The notes under the pieces were generated by a model. That model saw only the letters and a program-made list of their open reading frames with translations, was not told the DNA's origin and did no database searches. 64,000 nucleotides of DNA from Patiria pectinifera (Eukaryota > Echinodermata > Asteroidea > Valvatida > Asterinidae): assembly GCA_029964075.1 (NCBI GenBank), contig CM057129.1, positions 12,391,430 to 12,455,429 on the forward strand, written 5' to 3'. The position numbers and the translations under genes were made by a program. Positions within the stretch are counted from its first letter, which is position 1; the number at the start of each line of letters is the position of its first letter. Below are positions 1-12,397 of the stretch, piece after piece.

Positions 1-544
1 GATGTTACGTAATGGGCATAAGAGGGTATGTCTAATTTGCATTGGGAAGAATGTGCATAGAGTCCAGGGGAAAGCGTTTGTAGGTTTATTCTAGCTTGCG
101 ACTTCAGTTCGATGAGTTCAGTCACAAGCACAAAGATGGAGCTGGGCGACATTTCCGACCTCGTTGAACTGAACTTTCAAGAAATCAATTCTTAAGGTCA
201 AACAAATTAAGTAACCTTCAGTAGCAACAACAGTCAGCGTGAGCTGAATCGGATGCGCAGGTTGTCAAGTTAGAGGAATAACGCAAACGAGGAAACAAAG
301 AACAACATAAGGTCAGTAATGAAGCCGCGGATGTCATGCTTGAGCTTGCGGACAGCTCGGACGCCGACCACCGCAAACAAAGCTGCCTCGCAGAGGCCTT
401 GGACGATGAAAAAAAACGCATTATGAAAGCCGAGGCAAGCGCGCAGAGAAAGATCAAAACTAAGACAAGACGAAAAAATTTCAATGGGGTAGACGATAGG
501 CTAATACTCCACACGCAACCAGATCCGAAGCAACAACGGCAGGT

Positions 545-663
545 TTTAGCGGAGCTAGCACAACGCCGGATACCAGTTACGGCTACGGAGGTCGCAAACC
601 GGAAGCGTTTTTAGCTTGTTGGAAGTTCGGCCACTGGAGAAACGGAGTGCAGAGAGGATGCGA
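545..663 (+). pseudogene. Possible gag-like zinc-knuckle relic, copy A
   Basis: In one frame the sequence reads RKPEAFLACWKFGHWRN, keeping the C-x4-GH core of a retrotransposon CCHC knuckle, with Phe where the first Cys would be and the last Cys displaced. Upstream sequence (from about 137) has charged, Ala/Arg/Lys-rich frames broken by shifts and stops. It could be an old LTR or DIRS-type gag; the similarity is short. Confidence 0.35.
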
Positions 664-1078
664 GTGACGGCCATAAGGTAAGTGAAACAGAGAATGTATT
701 GTGGCGTTATAATGGTCAGGTTCAATACCAAATACCATCTCCTGTAGGGCGCTTAAAAGGTAATCTTAGAAAAAGGAAAATACAAATGCAAAACATACTG
801 AGCATTTTACGGAATGATTTTGAGCTTCCACTGCTTACGGTGTCCGAAAAAAAGCTGAAATTAACCCACACTTGTACGAACAAAAAGGCAAATATGAGGA
901 CGCACAGGTTGTCCTAGTCCGAAAATTTGGGACTCTCAATACTGTGTAAGAGAGTCCAAAAACTAAAGGCATTGAAAACAAGCAAAAACAAGAAGATAGA
1001 CTGGCACCTGAAACAACCAGCTCAACACAACTTCAGAACTGCATCAATCAAAATAAAGTGCCAAACAGGGGTGCTGTG

Positions 1079-1314
1079 CATGGGCGTCGCGAGGGGGTGC
1101 CCCCCCCCCTCCGAAAAACGAAAAAAAGGGGGAAAAAAAGGAAAAAGAGTTGCGAAGCCATATTGCTGTTAATTTGATGGGGGTGGGGGGGGGGTTCAAA
1201 TGCTCCCCTGCACACGCTCGGAAAAATTATAAATTGAGAGAACATAATGAAAAAGCTAAGAAATTTTGGGGGAAAATTTGCCCCCCCCCGAAAAAAATCC
1301 TGGCGACGCCCATA
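1079..1314. mobile_element. hAT-like MITE (CATGGGCGTCGC ends), copy A
   Basis: Ends CATGGGCGTCGC and its inverse, with G/C homopolymer-rich arms. Flanked by the 8-bp duplication GTGCTGTG (1071-1078 and 1315-1322), the size made by hAT transposases. It sits at the 5' end of a tRNA-derived SINE. Confidence 0.85.
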
Positions 1315-1925
1315 GTGCTGTGGTCCAATGGTTACGGTGTTCGGCTCGTGTGCTGTGGTACATGGGTTCGAATCCTGACGGGGAACATGGTGCTTGTTCA
1401 GCGTCATTGCTAGAGGGCGAACTATTATATTACAAGGATTACGTTTTGGTCAATGGAAATATTTACGACAGCTGCACTGCAGATATGGTTATTTGAAGAA
1501 GGTGGTAAGAGATTCACAAAAAAATCAGATGGATTTAAAAACGGAAAGTAAGCTTGTCAAGGGACCGGTTGACCGTATTATATATCGGTCCACTTGTCAC
1601 AAAGGCACTTTATACCATTATTACTTCGTCCTTCGGAGGGGACATAAAGCCGTAGGTTCCGTGTGTTATGCACGTTAATGAACCATTTACTTATCGCAAA
1701 GAGAAGGGGTTTGCCAAGGTGTTTCTGGCAGTGGCTGCAATATGCGCCGCAACACCTTGTATATAGGCCTACCCTTTTATACAAGTGCTACATAAGGGGT
1801 CTCACATTTCTCATAAACTTCATTTGCCGTACCGGTACCTGTCTTTAAAAATGTGGTTACCAGCGCCTTGAGTACCTAATTGTTGGCAGATACTTGCGCT
1901 ATATGAGACTCCGGTATTATTATTT
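1315..1925 (+). mobile_element. tRNA-derived SINE, copy A
   Basis: The head has a pol III A box (TGGTCCAATGGTTACGG) and B box (GGTTCGAATCC at 1365-1375). The tail reads GCGCTATATGAGACTCCGG then ATTATTATT, the 3' style of CR1/L2-mobilised SINEs. The 5' end was split by the hAT MITE. Confidence 0.78.
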
Positions 1926-2153
1926 AAAGAAACATTTGGCAAGTTAAGAAATTCAAAATTATGAATTTGGAAAATAGCAGAACAAGTTATTGTTATCGGT
2001 ACAAGATGGTTGATAACAAAGCAATAACTTGCCTACGCTCTTTGAGTTCTAGCCTTCTAGCAACTCATGCCCTATTCATTGGTATAAACGTGTATGTATT
2101 TTCGTTGTGAGTGTTCGGAAGACGACGATTTGATTATAAGAATAGACAAGAAC

Positions 2154-2484
2154 CAAGGGCGGATCTAGAACATAAATTTTGTTGGGGAGGGGGTCGGGGG
2201 AGGGGGTCGGAGGGGGGGGGGGTCCAAAAAGGTTTGTTTCCCAAAAACATTTACGGAGTGGGTTACGGGAACGACTTAAGGGCCCAAATTGCTTGGGGGG
2301 ATTTTAGATGCTCCGTGGTGCGATCCGAGGCAATTTCTGACCACTTTCGCCAATTGTTTTTAGCAAAAGATGGCGATGTACGCGGTGTCTGCCAATTTTG
2401 CGACGTCACTAAAAAAAAAATAAGTTCGTTTTTTTTTCTAGGGGCCGAGGGGGGGGGGGGCCTCGGCCCCTAGATCCGCTGTTG
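2154..2484. mobile_element. hAT-like MITE (GCGGATCTAG ends), copy A
   Basis: Inverted ends CAAGGGCGGATCTAG / CTAGATCCGCTGTTG, G-rich then C-rich arms, and the 8-bp target duplication ACAAGAAC (2146-2153, 2485-2492). Confidence 0.82.
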
Positions 2485-2919
2485 ACAAGAACAGGCAAGA
2501 TTTCTTGCTGATCCCCCTTTAACCGAAACAGAAGCATTTGCCAAAATTAATCTATATCCTGCCATGCCGAACGCTGTGACTAATATAATAGTGCAAACTG
2601 TTACATGACACAGGATTTGTAAGCGGGCTTGTCCCGGCGTCGAAATTCAAGTCGTTGAAAACGGAAGGAAATGTTTTTGTTTTCAAAGTGTCGGTAACAA
2701 AATGTACGAAATTTATAAACACCGAGAGAAGGGACATTAGCATGCAGATGTTTTGTTTCGACACTGTTTACAATGACCTTCAACCGTTTGCCTTTATGCT
2801 TACTATCTATCATTCCATCATTCTATCCATCATTCACTTTTAATTAACTTTTTTTTCCTAGAATAAAAGTACTTCTCCTAATAAACAAATAAAGAAATTA
2901 AAGGGCGCAGGCAAAGAAA

Positions 2920-3475
2920 TATTTTAGTGCAATCCTTGAAAATGCACTTTTGTGTCCCATTAAACCTTATTTTCAATTTTCGATTTGCCTTTTTTGTTTG
3001 TTTTTATGCCAGTTCAAATTTCAATATTTATAAGCAAACGGTGATGTAGTTCCGGGCAGAAACCTCAATGTTACAGCTATTTCAACACAAAAAGTTGCTT
3101 GAATTTTGGATATTTTGCTGTCGCGAATATTCTTTTCTGTGGCGGTTCGTTGTTGTGTCAGTACATGGCCATAAGCCAATGAGCAAACTTTTCTCACAAA
3201 TGTCTCAATGAGCAAATTGTTGAGTTGACTTCGCAATTTTAACAGAAAACCCCTAAACTGAACAATGTCTTCCTGAAATGACATCACAACAACAGCGCCC
3301 TCAGATGTCCCCAAAAAAAGAACAATTGTAATGATTAAAGAGCTGCACTTTTCAATAATAGACCAAAAAAAAAAGGGGTATCATATAGTTTTTATACTTG
3401 TAAGAGGAGTAGAAAGTTGCACAAAAATGTAGCTCAGAACAATTCTCTTCGTGGACCCTTTAAGTTTCACGATAC
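2920..3475. repeat. Dispersed ~550-bp repeat next to the exon-1 donor, copy A
   Basis: Resembles 16800-17312 in TRPM intron 20 (shared TACAGCTATTTCA, GGATATTTTGCTGTCG, AACAGCGCCCTCA). It ends close to the splice donor of exon 1. Confidence 0.65.
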
Positions 3476-3502
3476 TGTTCGTAGTCTACATCACCAGTTT
3501 AC

Positions 3503-3568
3503 CTTTAAGTCCTCCTGGATGACGCTGACAGAGCGCTCGCTTCGAAATTCCTCCCCTGGAGAAGACAT
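3503..3568 (-). CDS. TRPM: Second copy of the TRPM first coding exon
   Basis: In duplication copy A. The 66 coding bases match 36296-36361 exactly, including ATG, in-frame upstream TAG and GTAAAC donor. Downstream on the minus strand the sequence runs off the window at position 1 without reaching an exon-2 homologue, which in the other copy lies 0.8 kb beyond the equivalent point. It is probably exon 1 of a neighbouring TRPM paralogue, or of the other haplotype if the duplication is an assembly artefact. Confidence 0.7.
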
Positions 3569-6309
3569 CTTGAACAGAGACTACGGTCAAGGAAAAAGAA
3601 CTCTCAGAAAATGTCCACAAAAGACCACTGGAACGACTGCGTTCAGTTCGAAACTCTACCAGGATTTCGGGGATCACCTTTTCAGCAGACAGGCAGTATC
3701 AAAAGTAGACCAAGTTCAGATCTATAATGAAGCCTATGAAGACGGTCTTTCCATGGTCCGATTACAGTCAATCTAGAGCAGCATGTGATGTCATGTCCAA
3801 ACAAGTCAGTGACGAATTCCCGGTCCCTTCCTGCAGGCAAGGGGGCACTTTCACTGGGTGTTGCAAAACTTCAACGGAATCCACTCGAAAAGTAAAGAAA
3901 ACACTATAAACCCGGAAGTTACAGTTTCATTATTCAAGGCTAGTACGAGGCTCCGCTGTGACTCTCTCACGGGGGCAATAGGTCTACATGTCACCATGGG
4001 GCTTTAATTAAAACACATGTCATGTATACACGGAGTATGCGGCATAGTTTGAGTATAATGCGAGCTTCGTTCCGCGACGCAGGTTTTGCCTAGCGTGTGT
4101 GGAGCAGCTAGGGTATGGCCCAGTGATGCACGACCGCTGGTAGGCCTACAGTGAACACATAGCCTTGTAACAAGGCTACTGCGTGTTGCAAGCTTCTCAA
4201 CTCGGTTCATCCAGTCACACTGATGATAAGTGATTACTTCCAAACGGCTCAAAACAAGACCAGCTTCCTAAAAAAATGTCGGGGAGACTCGTTATTGCAC
4301 AAGACCCCAGGCGAGGCTGAAAAGATCCGGCAATCGAACCACTTGTCCCGGGTCATGAGGTCAAAGCTCCAAGAAAGAATGTGAAACGACTGCAAAGTGA
4401 AACGGTAGTTTTTATTCCTTCATGGTAGAATGCATATGATATGCGTGCACTTCTTCCTCCATGCGTGGACTAAGTTGGCCGGATATGGCGTGTTACAGAC
4501 CAACCAACGTTCGACTAACCAACGTGGCAACTATGAAGCGGGTAGGTTTCACCACAAAAAGACGAAGACATTATACATTTTCCCCGAAGCCTTTCCTTTT
4601 TGTAAAACTACCAGGAAAATAATTTCTTTTGATAGTTCCAAAGTCCAATTATTACGACACGGCCTATAATATACGCAGCGAATGTAACTTTTTGGGGTTT
4701 GTCGTTTAATTTGATCGTGACAATTGATACAACGAAATGGACTTCCACTTTCATTATTGACACTCTCAGGCTCATGCGTGTTCTTGTTTTGGTTATATCT
4801 TATAAGGACCATTGTTTCTTCTTAACGTCGGAGCGTAAGGTTGAATACGTGCGGCGGTATGATGGCGCGCGGATCCGCTTTCGTTTTAATTGTTTTCGAT
4901 ATAACCTCTTTTGACCGCATTTTCTACAAACAAAGCGTCCGTCGCTTCCAGCCTCAGAAAGGCAAATAGGATCAATTGCCTTTCATGCATTTCTTCGTCT
5001 GTGTTCCTTCCTCCATGCTAATACTAACACCACTCAAGTCCAACGTAGAATGTAAAAAACTAACTTGTTGAAGTTTCAGCTCGATCAGTGGATATAACAG
5101 CTTTCGAGAAAACAGTGAAAAAACATGCACAACCTTTTGATCACGGCACACTCCACGATTTCTCCTTTATATTTATAACTGTGTAATTCCAAAAATCAGC
5201 AAACTGACTGATCGTTTGAAATCATGATTTCTTCTAAATGACAGCAAGCCAGCTAACTTCACGGTGTGTTTAGTACCACTACGATCTTTAATCAAATTTA
5301 GCTTTTTGATACTATTTCAACATCTAGGTTACTTTCTGGATTAAATGCAAATGATCCTTTATATCTTTTAAGTTACAAGCGTGGTATCGCGATTGAACCG
5401 TGTCGGTCGAATCAATTATTAATATTCGTTTGATTTCATGTCGACCAAAACAAACCAGGTTTGAAGTTGCTCTTTAAAAAAAGGATAGGACGCCATCTTA
5501 TAAAACTTTGCTGATATAATTGAGTTGTTACGGATTTAACGAATTCACTTTTCATACGGATTAAAAGATAAAGTAGACTTGAAATCAAGTACGGTAATTT
5601 GCCGGATTTAGTTCACCCACCGCGCATCGGCGCGGCGTGGACACAGCATACCGTCCCATATACGTGGGGCGGGTCATAACTTGCGGGGACGCTTTGTTCA
5701 TCCTCGGCCCCAATAGGCCTATGCGTGTAAGTCGATACCAATTTATGTCAATTCTCAGCCAATGATAAACACGATACACAGCGCCGTGCTAGTAAATATT
5801 GGGTGTGCTGACTGACAAAACACGACTGTTTAGCGACTTGTTCTCAAGTCTAAAGATAAAGTGGCAGTTTCGTGGGACACTTGGTATTTCGACGGGCATG
5901 CCACTTCTCCACAAATATTCATACCGCCCTCTATCGACACATGGTTACAAAGATTTCCTAATTGGCTAAACATTGTCATTCTCTCTTGAGCAAAGCCTTT
6001 TTTTCTCTTCTAATCTTTGCGGCGCTCAAACCAATACAAATCATAGCTTTCCGAGTTGGAAAATCGAGATTTTATAATGTAACGGAAAAATATAAATCCC
6101 GCCATGCTACAATAAATCTAAATAAATTTAACAATAATAAATAGTGTCCATGATCAAGTACCTATCGAGAAAACACTAGAAATGGCTTCGGAACTTGGAA
6201 GAAGGAGTATGCATCGTCACACACAGAGCACAAACCTGGGACGAAATGAAGGTCACTCTGGGTCAAGTTTGGGAATATTTAACATACACGACAAGAGCAC
6301 TCATTCTTG

Positions 6310-6480
6310 TTTTACTATACTCCCGAGGACAATGCCTTGTGTTTCCCTTTGCCACTGCAATATAACACTCTTCCATAGACTGTTTTGAACAAAAGATCCA
6401 ACGCCCGAGGACTAAAAGGAAATGTTATTCTCCCCTTGTGTGTCGGTCCTCGGGGGTTATGTAGAACACGTACACCATGT
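6310..6480. repeat. Internal repeat CCCGAGGACA, unit 1, copy A
   Basis: Matches 10150-10340 in order: CCCGAGGACAATG, TTTGTGTTTCCCTTTG, a GTTTT.AACAAA block, and TTCTCCC.TTGTGTGTC. The two lie 3.8 kb apart in the same orientation, so could be decayed long terminal repeats or two insertions of one family. Confidence 0.55.
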
Positions 6481-6942
6481 AAAACGATCAATAGTGTTGC
6501 TTGCATGTTGCATAGAAATACGATATCATTCCGGATACGGATTTCTCTTCAGGTTCAACTGGCTGATCTTCCACAGACGTCACTAAAAAAGTTCATTAAA
6601 TGTAATCTGCATTCATTTTGGACTTTCTGTTTGAAATTCTGCTTTAAATCGAAGGTTTGAAAGAAAAACGTCAGCACAATAATGTCCCCCTGAAAAATAC
6701 TTATACACAAAGCCACACTATTATGTACACGTATGTTTTCCACAGGCAGAACGACTATACCTTTTCGTGTATTTCCTAGCCTTGTATTTCCATTAAAAAA
6801 AATCCATCTATATTTCAAATGACACGGTGTTTCCTTGCTCTATTTGTAGAGTAGAGAAACTATAGAATAGAACTGTTAAATGCTGCGTCAAACAGCGACC
6901 AGAGGAACGTTTGTAAACAAATGCCAAATGCGTGATTTTTAT

Positions 6943-7374
6943 GGGTCCAGACCAGTAAATGGGCACAAAATTGCCTACGCCGGCCAAATCAGGATTTGGA
7001 TGCCCTCAAATCCTTCGGTATAAGAGCATTTTGTGGGCCATGAGCTTGAGGGTTTGTAAAAAGGAAGGGTGGAAGCCGTGCACACGGCTGTGAGCTTGTA
7101 TTTCTATGAAATTGGGCCCTAAAAGCGCTACATCGTTTTTCAAAACGGCGAAGGGCCTCAGGACTGTTTTAGGGGTGATCATCTTCGGATGGAAATTTTT
7201 CCCAAATTGGTAATCAGATGACCCCCCCCCGAACAACTTAACACAAAATGAGCGATTAATTAAATGAGCTTTAATTTGATTCGTATCTTGATCACCTCAG
7301 AGAGTTGTGAGTAATTATTTTAGGAAGTGTGCGTAATAAAAGGTCTATGGCAGCCCATTTACTTGTCTGGACCC
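6943..7374. mobile_element. MITE with GGGTCCAGACCAGTAAAT ends, copy A
   Basis: Left end GGGTCCAGACCAGTAAAT, right end ATTTACTTGTCTGGACCC. The same element occurs at 41078-41514 and, more diverged, at 49957-50391. A TTTAT on both sides hints at a short target duplication. Confidence 0.78.
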
Positions 7375-8828
7375 CTTTATACATCATGTACAAGTATTGC
7401 GCCCTCACTCGACAGCAGTTTTTTTGTTCACACACAAATCTAGAAAATTCGAAATGTAAAATGTATGTAGAGAATCTATTATTATAGTCAGGAAATACCT
7501 CAAATGTTTGGGATGTCACTGTTCCTGTTATGCTGAAAGACTTGCCTATTTGTGGTTCCCAACTTGGTCAAATATATATATCTCTTCCTGGAAAAACAGT
7601 CCGTTAGTTGGTTCCAACTTGACAGGGGAATCCCCGAGGATAACCAGTTCATACCTGTTCCGAAGTAAGATCCACTACGTTGCCGTCGACTATGTCATAA
7701 CCAGCGGCGTCCGGTCTCCCTAGTGGGCGGGGCGACCGGCCCGTGCCGTACCCAGACCCGAAGAGGGTAGTCCGCGGTCGGCCGGCAAACCTCCGTCGTC
7801 TCTTGTTCATTCTCGGAGTCCAAACGCTGCTGGAGTTATGCTTGAAAGTGGCGAATCCAAGTTATGTAGAGACAAAAACTTGGACCACGTGAAACACACC
7901 TGCCTCTTTGGTAAACAGTGTAACAAACTGGGTCGTTGCACTCCTGCCAAAATAACAAACAACTCAACGCCATCTCGACCTTTGCTCTTTGAAATTGGAG
8001 CGGTGTTTGGACTGTGAATGATTCTGTTTGCGTGACCCCCAAATATATAGTGTAGTTATTCCATCAGTGTTTTGTAAACAGAAAATACAAAAGTTACCAT
8101 CAAGTTCGGTCGCACGCGTTGCTGTGATTTTACAAAAGGTGACTTCCGAAACTCACGTTCTTTTTTAAGTTTAATGTCCCATGCATTATCCTTTATGCAG
8201 TATTCATTGTCATATTTCGCACACGCAGTCGGTTTCGGTTTCGCTTTCGAAATGAAATTGAATCTTTACTGTATTATTAAGAAGTCTTCTCCTTTCCATC
8301 TGTATGCCTAATTATTTAGCAAGTTAGAATGATGAAATGGAAAAATCCCGAGATATTTTTTCTGACTGTTGTGAAAAAGGGGGGGGGGGGCCATGGGCAA
8401 TATGTTGGTGTCGCTGTGTGTTTAAGACAGAGACTTGTTTGAAGCAATTTCTGCGCTTAATTATTACGTTCATTCCCGAAGGTTTCAACTGTTTCATTTT
8501 AAGAATTGGACGCTTTCATTTTCTTCAGTCCTTCTTTTAGGACTACTTTTTTTTTTACATTATTTTGTTTAATATTCAGTTCAAGGAGGGCCGTAAGGTG
8601 TTTTCCAGTGATCCAACAAAAGTCAGGGGAGGGGGAGGTGGGGGGGGGGGCCTAAAGGGGACGAAAGGGAGGTGGGCCCTGGATATCCCCATCATAATTT
8701 TCATTGATTTGTAAAATGTTCTGCATTACAAGTTCTTCATTATCAACAAACGGATTTATGACAGCCATATTTGTTCTTCAAATTTATCCCCAGTTTGATA
8801 AACTTCGACCCGGTCGACTACATGTATA

Positions 8829-9190
8829 TACAGGGTGTCCCCCCCCCCCCAAAGTGTGCTATCAAACAGATATCCTTTAATTTCTCAAAACTACCTAACA
8901 TGAGCATTTCATCTTGTTGGAGCATATAGGCAGTTAACCTAATTTACATCAGAGTTAAAAGCCCCATGACAATCTGATGCGCTGATGTGTAAATCCCATT
9001 GGAAAGGTATCTTGAACAACCAGTAGCCTTTTACAATCTGTTTGCACGAACGGATTTCCATGGCATTTTCACTGATTATACACAGGAGTATGATTAATAT
9101 GGTCCATCAAGATGCAATACTCGTGTTAAGTAGTTTGTAAGAAATAAACGATATCTGCCGGCACAACTTTTTTGGGGGAAACACACTGTA
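8829..9190. mobile_element. MITE with TACAGGGTGT ends, copy A
   Basis: Ends TACAGGGTGTCCC and GGAAACACACTGTA, the style of Tc1/mariner-related MITEs inserted at TA. Confidence 0.65.
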
Positions 9191-10149
9191 TAAAATTCCT
9201 GAAACCATGTTTACGCGGCATTGAATTCTACAAAATCGTCAAAGGCATGTAAGAGATTAGTATCCGTATTCCCTCTATGCAAATAATAACAATCATTCGA
9301 TAAATGATTGAATAGACAAAGTCAACAAAACACAGTCCAATCATCGTCACTGCTCAAAAATAAATACTTTATTCAGCCATTTCGGTTTAAACACACCACC
9401 TTTATCTTTGTACAAATAAAAAGTTTATGTGCCCCCCCAAAAGCGTTTAGATTAGAAATTAGCGACAGCACATTTAGTGACTGTAATGACTTGTAGTCAG
9501 CCAATAAAAAGTAAGCCATCAAACTGAAAATTCTTGTTGTGGATATAGCGCTTGCATTTTTTTAAACATTTTACCAAAATAATCTGCCCATGTGCTTAAA
9601 GTCAAATAGACACACAATGTAATCCTTGAAATCTGGATAAAGGAAGAAAATGAGGTTCAGAAGAAAATAAGGTGAACAACAATTTTAAAGATTTCATGAA
9701 AAAAAAGCATTTGTACATTTTCTTTGAGTGTAGTGAAAGATAGGATTGAAATGATGTTGCATACAACGAATGGAGCCATCACAAAGCGCAGAGATATAGC
9801 CACACCAACACGATCACACACACACACGCATTCACCTTACACACCTACTGTGGACAATACAACCCGGCCAAAAAAAACTCATTTTACCGTGAAAACTCTT
9901 TCAACTCAATTTTCTTAGTATGATTTCCTTGAGTGTTCCTCCTCATTTTGCGACAAACAACCCTAACCCCAAAATGCCTCCAAACCTGTTTTCCAGAAGG
10001 GGGGGGGGGGGCATTGTGTGGACATGGGAAAGTCCACGCAACGTCACTGCTACCTGGTTTATGCGGACATCTTTTGTTGAGAGGTCCACACAGTGAAGGC
10101 AATGCTTGTACACACATACACACACTCACGCAGTCGAGAATTTCTATAC

Positions 10150-10340
10150 GCCCGAGGACAATGATTTGTGTTTCCCTTTGTCCCTGTAATATAAAACTCT
10201 CCGATCCCACAGACTAAACACATAACCGTACGATCGAGGACCGTTTTCAACAAACCAACGCTCGAGGACATGCAGAAAGGATCTTTTGTTCTCCCTTTGT
10301 GTGTCTGTCCTCTGTCGTTAAGCCATACATGTACACACCC
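10150..10340. repeat. Internal repeat CCCGAGGACA, unit 2, copy A
   Basis: Partner of 6310-6480, close to the right end of the duplicated block. Confidence 0.55.
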
Positions 10341-10572
10341 ACACAAAATTATTCACAGCCATTAATTAAAGAAGAAAACAATATTTCGTGCATGATGAAA
10401 ACAATAACGGATACATATTTTTTTTTAAATCAATATCTCTTTTACAATTCGTGCTCGTTCAAGGCAAAGGTGATAGAGAGACCACACGCAAACTGTAAAT
10501 AGCGCCCTCATTCCACATCAGTCGTAGCAACTCGTCACTTCGCTTTCCCCCACAGTCATGCCATCATTGGAT

Positions 10573-12192
10573 CACCACCCGCGGCCTTACTTTTCATGCC
10601 GGGGATGTTTGGTGTTGGAAGGCCAATTTGTGGAAGCGGTTTTGACGTAACTGACTTCATGTGACTTAGATTTTCGCCTTTTTTTAGAATCTAAATTCAA
10701 ATACATATGTACAATGTATGTAGACTTCCCCTCCCTTTTCGTAACGTATTAATCCAGAAGAGATGTTCAGGTAGCATTTATCTACGGATCCTCTACACAG
10801 GAGAGGACCCGTGATTTATCACAGGACTTAAAGTACTTTGTAAAATACACAATTGCCACCAAATTCAGAGTTAACTTATCATTGACTCAAATTGAGTTGA
10901 CCATTTATTCGAATTTGATTTTTTTGGTGTAAAAATATCTTCAAATTTATAGGCTTTACTTTAAAGTTACGTCCAACGATTTGTACCGTAATACCAAAAT
11001 ATTTTAACAGAACTTTACAATGTCCTTTAAAATGCAATCTTTCTTTAAAATTCAATCGAGTAAGACTTACAATTTAAATGACACGTATTTTAAGTTAGTC
11101 TGTAGACTTTCCTTCAGAAAGACAATACGAATTTGTGGAGGTTCACTTTAAAAACAAACAAACAAACAAACACTCCAACACCCCAACAAACAAACACCAT
11201 ATACAAACAAACCAACACCCCAACACATTATGCAAAGTTTTTTACCAAAGATCTGAAACACAGCTTGGTGTTAGATACTGAATTAATGCAATATCTGTAA
11301 CCATCATTCGGTCAAACCAACACTTTTATCATTCTGTTGGTGTCTGAAATGTCTGCACGTATTCACCTTATTTGTGTGACGCAAATATAGATAACAATAT
11401 CTCAGAGGAAACATAATTATCTCAAATATTGAAAAAAGGAATAATTTTATTTTACTGTTCCATCGTTTTAAGAATTATCACACATTTTGCATTATATATT
11501 TTTCACACTGTCCTAATCTTGAATTACTGTTTTCGCTATAAAATATATACACAAATTAATAGTTAAGTTAGAAAAAGTAATGCTGCTTATCAGATGTACA
11601 TGCACGTCTGTTATTTTTCATTAATTAAATTTGTGGCTAACTAGGGATATGGTTTAGCCGGATATAGCCATTTTGATGAAAACACGTAGGCCCGACCTTA
11701 ATCAATATGGCGGATGGACATGCACATTGTTGTGAAAACTCATGGGAAGTTTTGTATTGTGACACTTTGCATTGAATTAATGAGTTTGTTGCGTAGTAAA
11801 ATGTCACAATGAAATGGTCGTTGAAATGAAATAGCTAGGATATTCTACCATGCATGCTAGCTCCTTGGAATAACTAGAGGTGACGTCACATTTGTTTACA
11901 TCCGTGGCGCCCTCTGTCGGCAGTTATGACACCTGCCGGGCAAGAAAACAATACGTTTACATAAGATTTTTCAAGCTTTAAGATAAAATTACAATGACTA
12001 CTACGAAAGCAATGCAGAAATATGATTTCACGATTGCACTTAGTTATTGGACAAGTAAATGTGGCTTTTTTTAAACCAGCAACGGCTTCTTTTTTTTTAA
12101 AATGAAATAAACACTTTTCAACTGATTAAAATCGACAGATGGCGCTGTTTATAGTCAACATATGGCGCTGTTGATGGTAGAGGGTGCTTTTT
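10573..12192. other. AT-rich spacer between duplication copy A and the TRPM 3' end
   Basis: No gene recognised. Probably TRPM 3' flank and UTR. Contains an AAAC/AACACC-rich run (11150-11225) and two TGGCGCTGTT words at 12138-12175, near the stop codon. Confidence 0.5.
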
Positions 12193-12397
12193 TCAGACTG
12201 TAACGGGAGACGTGGACGTGAGTTTACCAGCGGTCCCCTTCTTGCCGTCTGGGTCCTCGACGTTGCTCATGAGTTGGATCATGTTTTGCATGGATTTCTC
12301 GATGCCGCCCACTCGCTCCGTCAGGCGCCGTATGGATTCCTTGTACTTTAAATCACGCTGCTGCTGCTCCTCTTGAAAGTTGGAGTACGTGTCCACC
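12193..12397 (-). CDS. TRPM: TRPM exon 24 (C-terminal coiled coil and stop)
   Basis: Encodes residues 1176-1243 and the stop codon. RRLTERVGGIEKSMQNMIQL is a heptad-patterned helix, the usual tetramerisation coil. The chain ends 20-odd residues later, so no enzyme domain follows. Acceptor CCAG. Confidence 0.93.

Larger units (their letters stand above)
1..10572. repeat. Tandem duplication copy A (TRPM upstream region and exon 1)
   Basis: Collinear with 31925-44720 over its whole length, a few percent diverged by eye. Homology ends at CATCATTGGAT (10572 here, 44720 there); the left limit lies outside the window. Both copies share the same nested MITEs and SINE, so those predate the duplication. 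Differences include the two insertions in copy B and a ~30-bp indel near 6382. Confidence 0.93.

Noticed and set aside
1315-1390. Functional tRNA gene
   Set aside because: A and B boxes are present but no full cloverleaf was built, and a SINE body and tail follow.
9933-10217. 94-codon plus-strand frame conserved in both copies (44085-44369)
   Set aside because: Conservation is explained by recent duplication; the frame crosses a G tract and a CA-rich tract and resembles no family.
1-10572. Single giant transposon of >10 kb
   Set aside because: It contains a TRPM exon and lacks clear matching ends; tandem gene duplication explains it better.
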